From Nocardioides flavescens (lineage in GTDB: Bacteria > Actinomycetota > Actinomycetes > Propionibacteriales > Nocardioidaceae): a stretch of DNA of 64,000 nucleotides. The stretch's first letter is position 1, and every line of letters begins with the position of its first letter. The DNA is taken from assembly GCF_009823805.1 (NCBI RefSeq), contig NZ_WUEK01000001.1, positions 18,627 to 82,626 of the forward strand, in the 5' to 3' direction. Below, one piece after another: positions 61,461-64,000 of the stretch. The position numbers and the translations under genes were made by a program. The notes under the pieces are model-generated. The model made no database searches, was not told the DNA's origin, and was given only the letters and a program-made list of their open reading frames with translations.

Positions 61461-63431
61461 ATGCACCATCTCGATGTCACACCCGCTCGTCCGCGCCGTC
61501 ACCGGCCGCGGCTCGCCCACGCCCTCGGAGCCGCCGTGCTCTCCGCCTCCCTGGCCGCGACCGGTCTCGCGGCCCAGGCCCCGGCAGCCTCCGCCGCCGC
61601 GGCGCCCGTCTCGCCGAAGACGCTGCCGGGCGGCCTCGACCTGGCCACGGCGGGCATCCAGCAGCTCCAGGCAGGGCTGCGCGCCGGCACCTTCACCTCG
61701 GTCGACCTGGTGAAGGCCTACCTCGCCCGCATCGACGCGATCAACTACGCCGGCCCGCGGCTCAACGCGATCCGGCAGCTCTCGGCCACCGCCCTGGCCG
61801 ACGCCCAGGCCGCCGACGCCGCACGGGCCGCCGGCCGCGCCACCGGCCCGCTGGCCGGGATCCCGATCCTGGTCAAGGACAACATCGACGTGGCGGGGAT
61901 GCCCACCACGGCCGGCAGCGTCGCACTGGCCAACTCCTACCCCCGCGCGGACTCGCCCCTCGCGGCTTCGCTCAAGGCCGCGGGCGCGATCATCCTCGGC
62001 AAGACCAACCTCACCGAGTTCGCCAACTACACGACCGCCGGCATGCCGGCGGGCTACAGCTCGCTCGGCGGCCAGGTGCTCAACGCCTACGACCTCTCCC
62101 AGACGCCGAGCGGCTCCTCGGCGGGCTCGGGCGTGGCCGCATCCACCGCCATGGCCGCGGCGACCGTCGGCACCGAGACGTCGGGTTCCATCCTCAGCCC
62201 GGCCAACGCCAACTCGCTGGTCGGGATCAAGCCGACGGTCGGCCTGATCAGCCGCACCGGCGTCATCCCGATCTCGGCCTCGCAGGACACCGCCGGCCCG
62301 ATGACCCGGTCGGTCTTCGACGCTGCCGCAGTCCTGACCGGCCTCACCACCGGAGCCGACCCGGAGGACGCCGCCACGCAGGACGGCCGCTCGGCGGGGT
62401 TCGACGACGTCGACTACACCGCCAGCGTCGGCACCACCGGGCTCCAGGGGGTCCGTCTCGGGGTGATCGGGCTCGCCGCGGCACTCGGCACACCGGGGCC
62501 CTACGCCGACGCCCTCACCGTCCTGCGGGACCAGGGTGCGACCCTCGTCGACGTCTCTGCGCCGACCGGCACGTCGCAGCGGGGCATCCTGGACCTGGAG
62601 TTCAAGCGCGACCTCAACGCCTACCTCTCGCGGCTGCCCGCCTCGGCGCCGATCAGGACGCTGGCCGACGTCATCGCCTACAACGACGCCCACGCCGACG
62701 TCGCCCTCAAGTTCGGCCAGACGCTGCTCACCCAGTCCGAGGCCGTCGACCTGAACGACTCCACCACCCGTGCCGCCTACGTCGCCGCCCGCGACCAGGG
62801 CATCGCCGACAGCCGCAACGGCATCGACACGGTCCTCACGACGAACAACGTCTCGGCGATCGTCAGCAGCGCCCAGACGACCGGCATCGGCGCCCGGGCC
62901 GGCTACCCGTCGCTGACCCTGCCGGCCGGCTACAACCCGGCCAACCGGCGTCCCGTGGCCATCACCTTCCTGGGCACGGCCTACACCGAGGCGTCGCTGA
63001 TCTCCTACGCCTCGGACTACGAGGCCGCCGCCGCGGTCTGGCGCTCGCCCGAGTCGATCAACCCGACGGCCTTCGCCTGCACCGCGCTGGCCAGCCCGAA
63101 CAGCGCCGAGTCGTGCGACCAGCCCGCTCCGGCACCGGCCACCAGCGTGACGCTGGCCGACCTGAAGCGCACGGTCGTGGCGCGCACCCAGCGCGGCAAG
63201 GTGCGCATCGCCGTGGCAGCGGGCTCCGTCGTGCCGACGGGGCGCGTGGTGGTCACCCGCAAGGGCAAGACCGTCGGCTCCGCGACCCTCGACCCCGCGG
63301 GTCGCGCCGTGGTGCGGATCAAGCGGCTCAAGCCGGGCAAGCACCGCCTCGTGGTGACGTACGTCGGCACGAGCGCCGTGCTCACCTCGTCCGACACCGT
63401 GCGTCTGCGGGTGGCGCGCAAGCGGGGCTGA
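61461..63431 (+). CDS. Secreted amidase signature enzyme with Ig-like tail
   Basis: 656 residues. A Sec signal (about 1-47: HALGAAVLSASLAATGLAAQ, then AxA sites) shows export. The amidase signature domain has Lys139 in PILVKDNIDVAGMPTTAGS, the bridging Ser in TPSGSSAGSGVAAS (about 219-220) and nucleophile Ser243 in GTETSGSILSPANANSLVGI. A C-terminal bacterial Ig-like domain (about 565-655) ends HRLVVTYVGTSAVL. Its substrate (amide, peptide or wall component) is unknown. AAGGA precedes ATG 61461. Divergent from dxr. Confidence 0.9.
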   Translation: MHHLDVTPARPRRHRPRLAHALGAAVLSASLAATGLAAQAPAASAAAAPVSPKTLPGGLDLATAGIQQLQAGLRAGTFTSVDLVKAYLARIDAINYAGPRLNAIRQLSATALADAQAADAARAAGRATGPLAGIPILVKDNIDVAGMPTTAGSVALANSYPRADSPLAASLKAAGAIILGKTNLTEFANYTTAGMPAGYSSLGGQVLNAYDLSQTPSGSSAGSGVAASTAMAAATVGTETSGSILSPANANSLVGIKPTVGLISRTGVIPISASQDTAGPMTRSVFDAAAVLTGLTTGADPEDAATQDGRSAGFDDVDYTASVGTTGLQGVRLGVIGLAAALGTPGPYADALTVLRDQGATLVDVSAPTGTSQRGILDLEFKRDLNAYLSRLPASAPIRTLADVIAYNDAHADVALKFGQTLLTQSEAVDLNDSTTRAAYVAARDQGIADSRNGIDTVLTTNNVSAIVSSAQTTGIGARAGYPSLTLPAGYNPANRRPVAITFLGTAYTEASLISYASDYEAAAAVWRSPESINPTAFACTALASPNSAESCDQPAPAPATSVTLADLKRTVVARTQRGKVRIAVAAGSVVPTGRVVVTRKGKTVGSATLDPAGRAVVRIKRLKPGKHRLVVTYVGTSAVLTSSDTVRLRVARKRG

Positions 63432-63479
63432 CCCGCGCCGCTGAGCAGCGCAGCCGACGCGCAGCGGTGGGGACCGCCG

Positions 63480-64000
63480 TCACTCGTGGCGGAAGGCCCC
63501 CACCGCTGCCGTCAGCTCGACCGAGGTGCGTCGCAGCTCGTCGACCGTGTCCTGCGTCTGCGCCAGCGCCTCGGTGGTCGTGGTGGCCGCACCCGAGACC
63601 CCGGAGATGTTGGCGGCGATCTCGCCGGAGGAGGTGGAGGCCTCGGCGACGTTGCGCGACATCTCGTTGGTGGTGGCGGTCTGCTCCTCGACGGCGGAGG
63701 CGATGGTGAGCTGGTAGTCGTTGATCGAGGTGATGATCGTGGAGATCTCACCGATCGCGTCGACGGCTCCGGTGGTGTCGCCCTGGATGGCCTCGACCCG
63801 GGCGGCGATGTCCTTGGTGGCCTGGGCGGTCTCCTGGGCCAGCTCCTTGACCTCGTTGGCGACCACGGCGAAGCCCTTGCCGGCCTCACCGGCACGGGCG
63901 GCCTCGATGGTGGCGTTCAACGCCAGCAGGTTGGTCTGCTCGGCGATGGAGGTGATGACCTTGACGACGTTGCCGATCTCCTGGCTCGAGGTCCCCAGCC
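63480..64000 (-). CDS. Methyl-accepting chemotaxis protein, 5' end outside the window
   Basis: Only the last 170 or so residues are seen. They include the signalling hairpin tip of MCPs: [20 protein letters not shown] leading to [20 protein letters not shown] and [19 protein letters not shown]. This is the site that contacts CheA and CheW. The helix then returns ([40 protein letters not shown]) to the end at AVGAFRHE, with no CheR-docking pentapeptide. The sensor part and start lie past 64,000. It supports an active chemotaxis system alongside the flagellar genes. Confidence 0.95.
   Translation of the reverse strand, partial: LGTSSQEIGNVVKVITSIAEQTNLLALNATIEAARAGEAGKGFAVVANEVKELAQETAQATKDIAARVEAIQGDTTGAVDAIGEISTIITSINDYQLTIASAVEEQTATTNEMSRNVAEASTSSGEIAANISGVSGAATTTTEALAQTQDTVDELRRTSVELTAAVGAFRHE

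Overview
The window is GC-rich (roughly 70% or more by eye), uses GTG starts freely and chains genes by ATGA/GTGA overlaps. Its gene content (YlxR/DUF448, DUF4439, a proline/alanine-rich IF-2, rpsO-pnp next to an M16 peptidase, VanW-type proteins, FlbD in the flagellar operon) points to a motile actinobacterium. A Nocardioides-like member of the Nocardioidaceae is the best guess from gene content and order; no marker here proves the genus.

Layout. (1) 1-17,089, plus strand: the second half of a flagellar cluster in order fliI (cut by the window edge), fliJ, an NlpC/P60-transglycosylase fusion, fliK, flgD, flgE, flbD, motA, motB, fliL, fliM, fliN, fliO, fliP, fliQ, fliR, flhB, flhA and a small membrane protein. 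It covers the export ATPase, hook and hook-cap, stator, switch and export gate. (2) 17,245-22,506, minus strand: a PAS histidine kinase, an M16 zinc protease, pnp and rpsO. (3) 22,665-40,940: a block on both strands lying between rpsO and ribF, genes that are neighbours in many actinobacteria. It holds a Tat-exported molybdopterin oxidoreductase, a VanW protein, a complete phosphotransferase system (mannitol-type EIICBA, EI, HPr, fructose EIIABC, FruK, a DeoR regulator and a zinc alcohol/polyol dehydrogenase), an MMPL transporter with a divergent DesK/LuxR-type two-component system, and a membrane protein. (4) 40,976-49,402, minus strand: the translation/ribosome-assembly operon rimP, nusA, (hydrolase), ylxR, infB, rbfA, truB, ribF. 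(5) 49,563-56,821: a lipoprotein, a DUF4439 ferritin-like protein, HAD hydrolase, proS, a secreted propeller-like protein, a GNAT acetyltransferase and an unknown protein. (6) 56,808-61,278, minus strand: ispG, a repeat-containing unknown protein, the site-2 protease rseP and dxr (two MEP isoprenoid genes). (7) A secreted amidase and the 3' end of a methyl-accepting chemotaxis protein.

The least ordinary signal is between the genes. Most longer intergenic gaps carry an inverted repeat of which one arm, or a unit sharing its core, has been copied head-to-tail (33-bp period at 5.8 kb, 21 bp at 17.1 and 47.0 kb, exactly 32 bp at both 25.8 and 29.5 kb). Three of these lie exactly between convergent genes, as expected of bidirectional terminators. 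Further structured gaps occur at 43.4, 50.6 and 55.6 kb. A four-fold CCTGTGAG array upstream of the gene at 58.0 kb looks like an operator. No rRNA, tRNA, CRISPR array, insertion sequence or phage gene was found.
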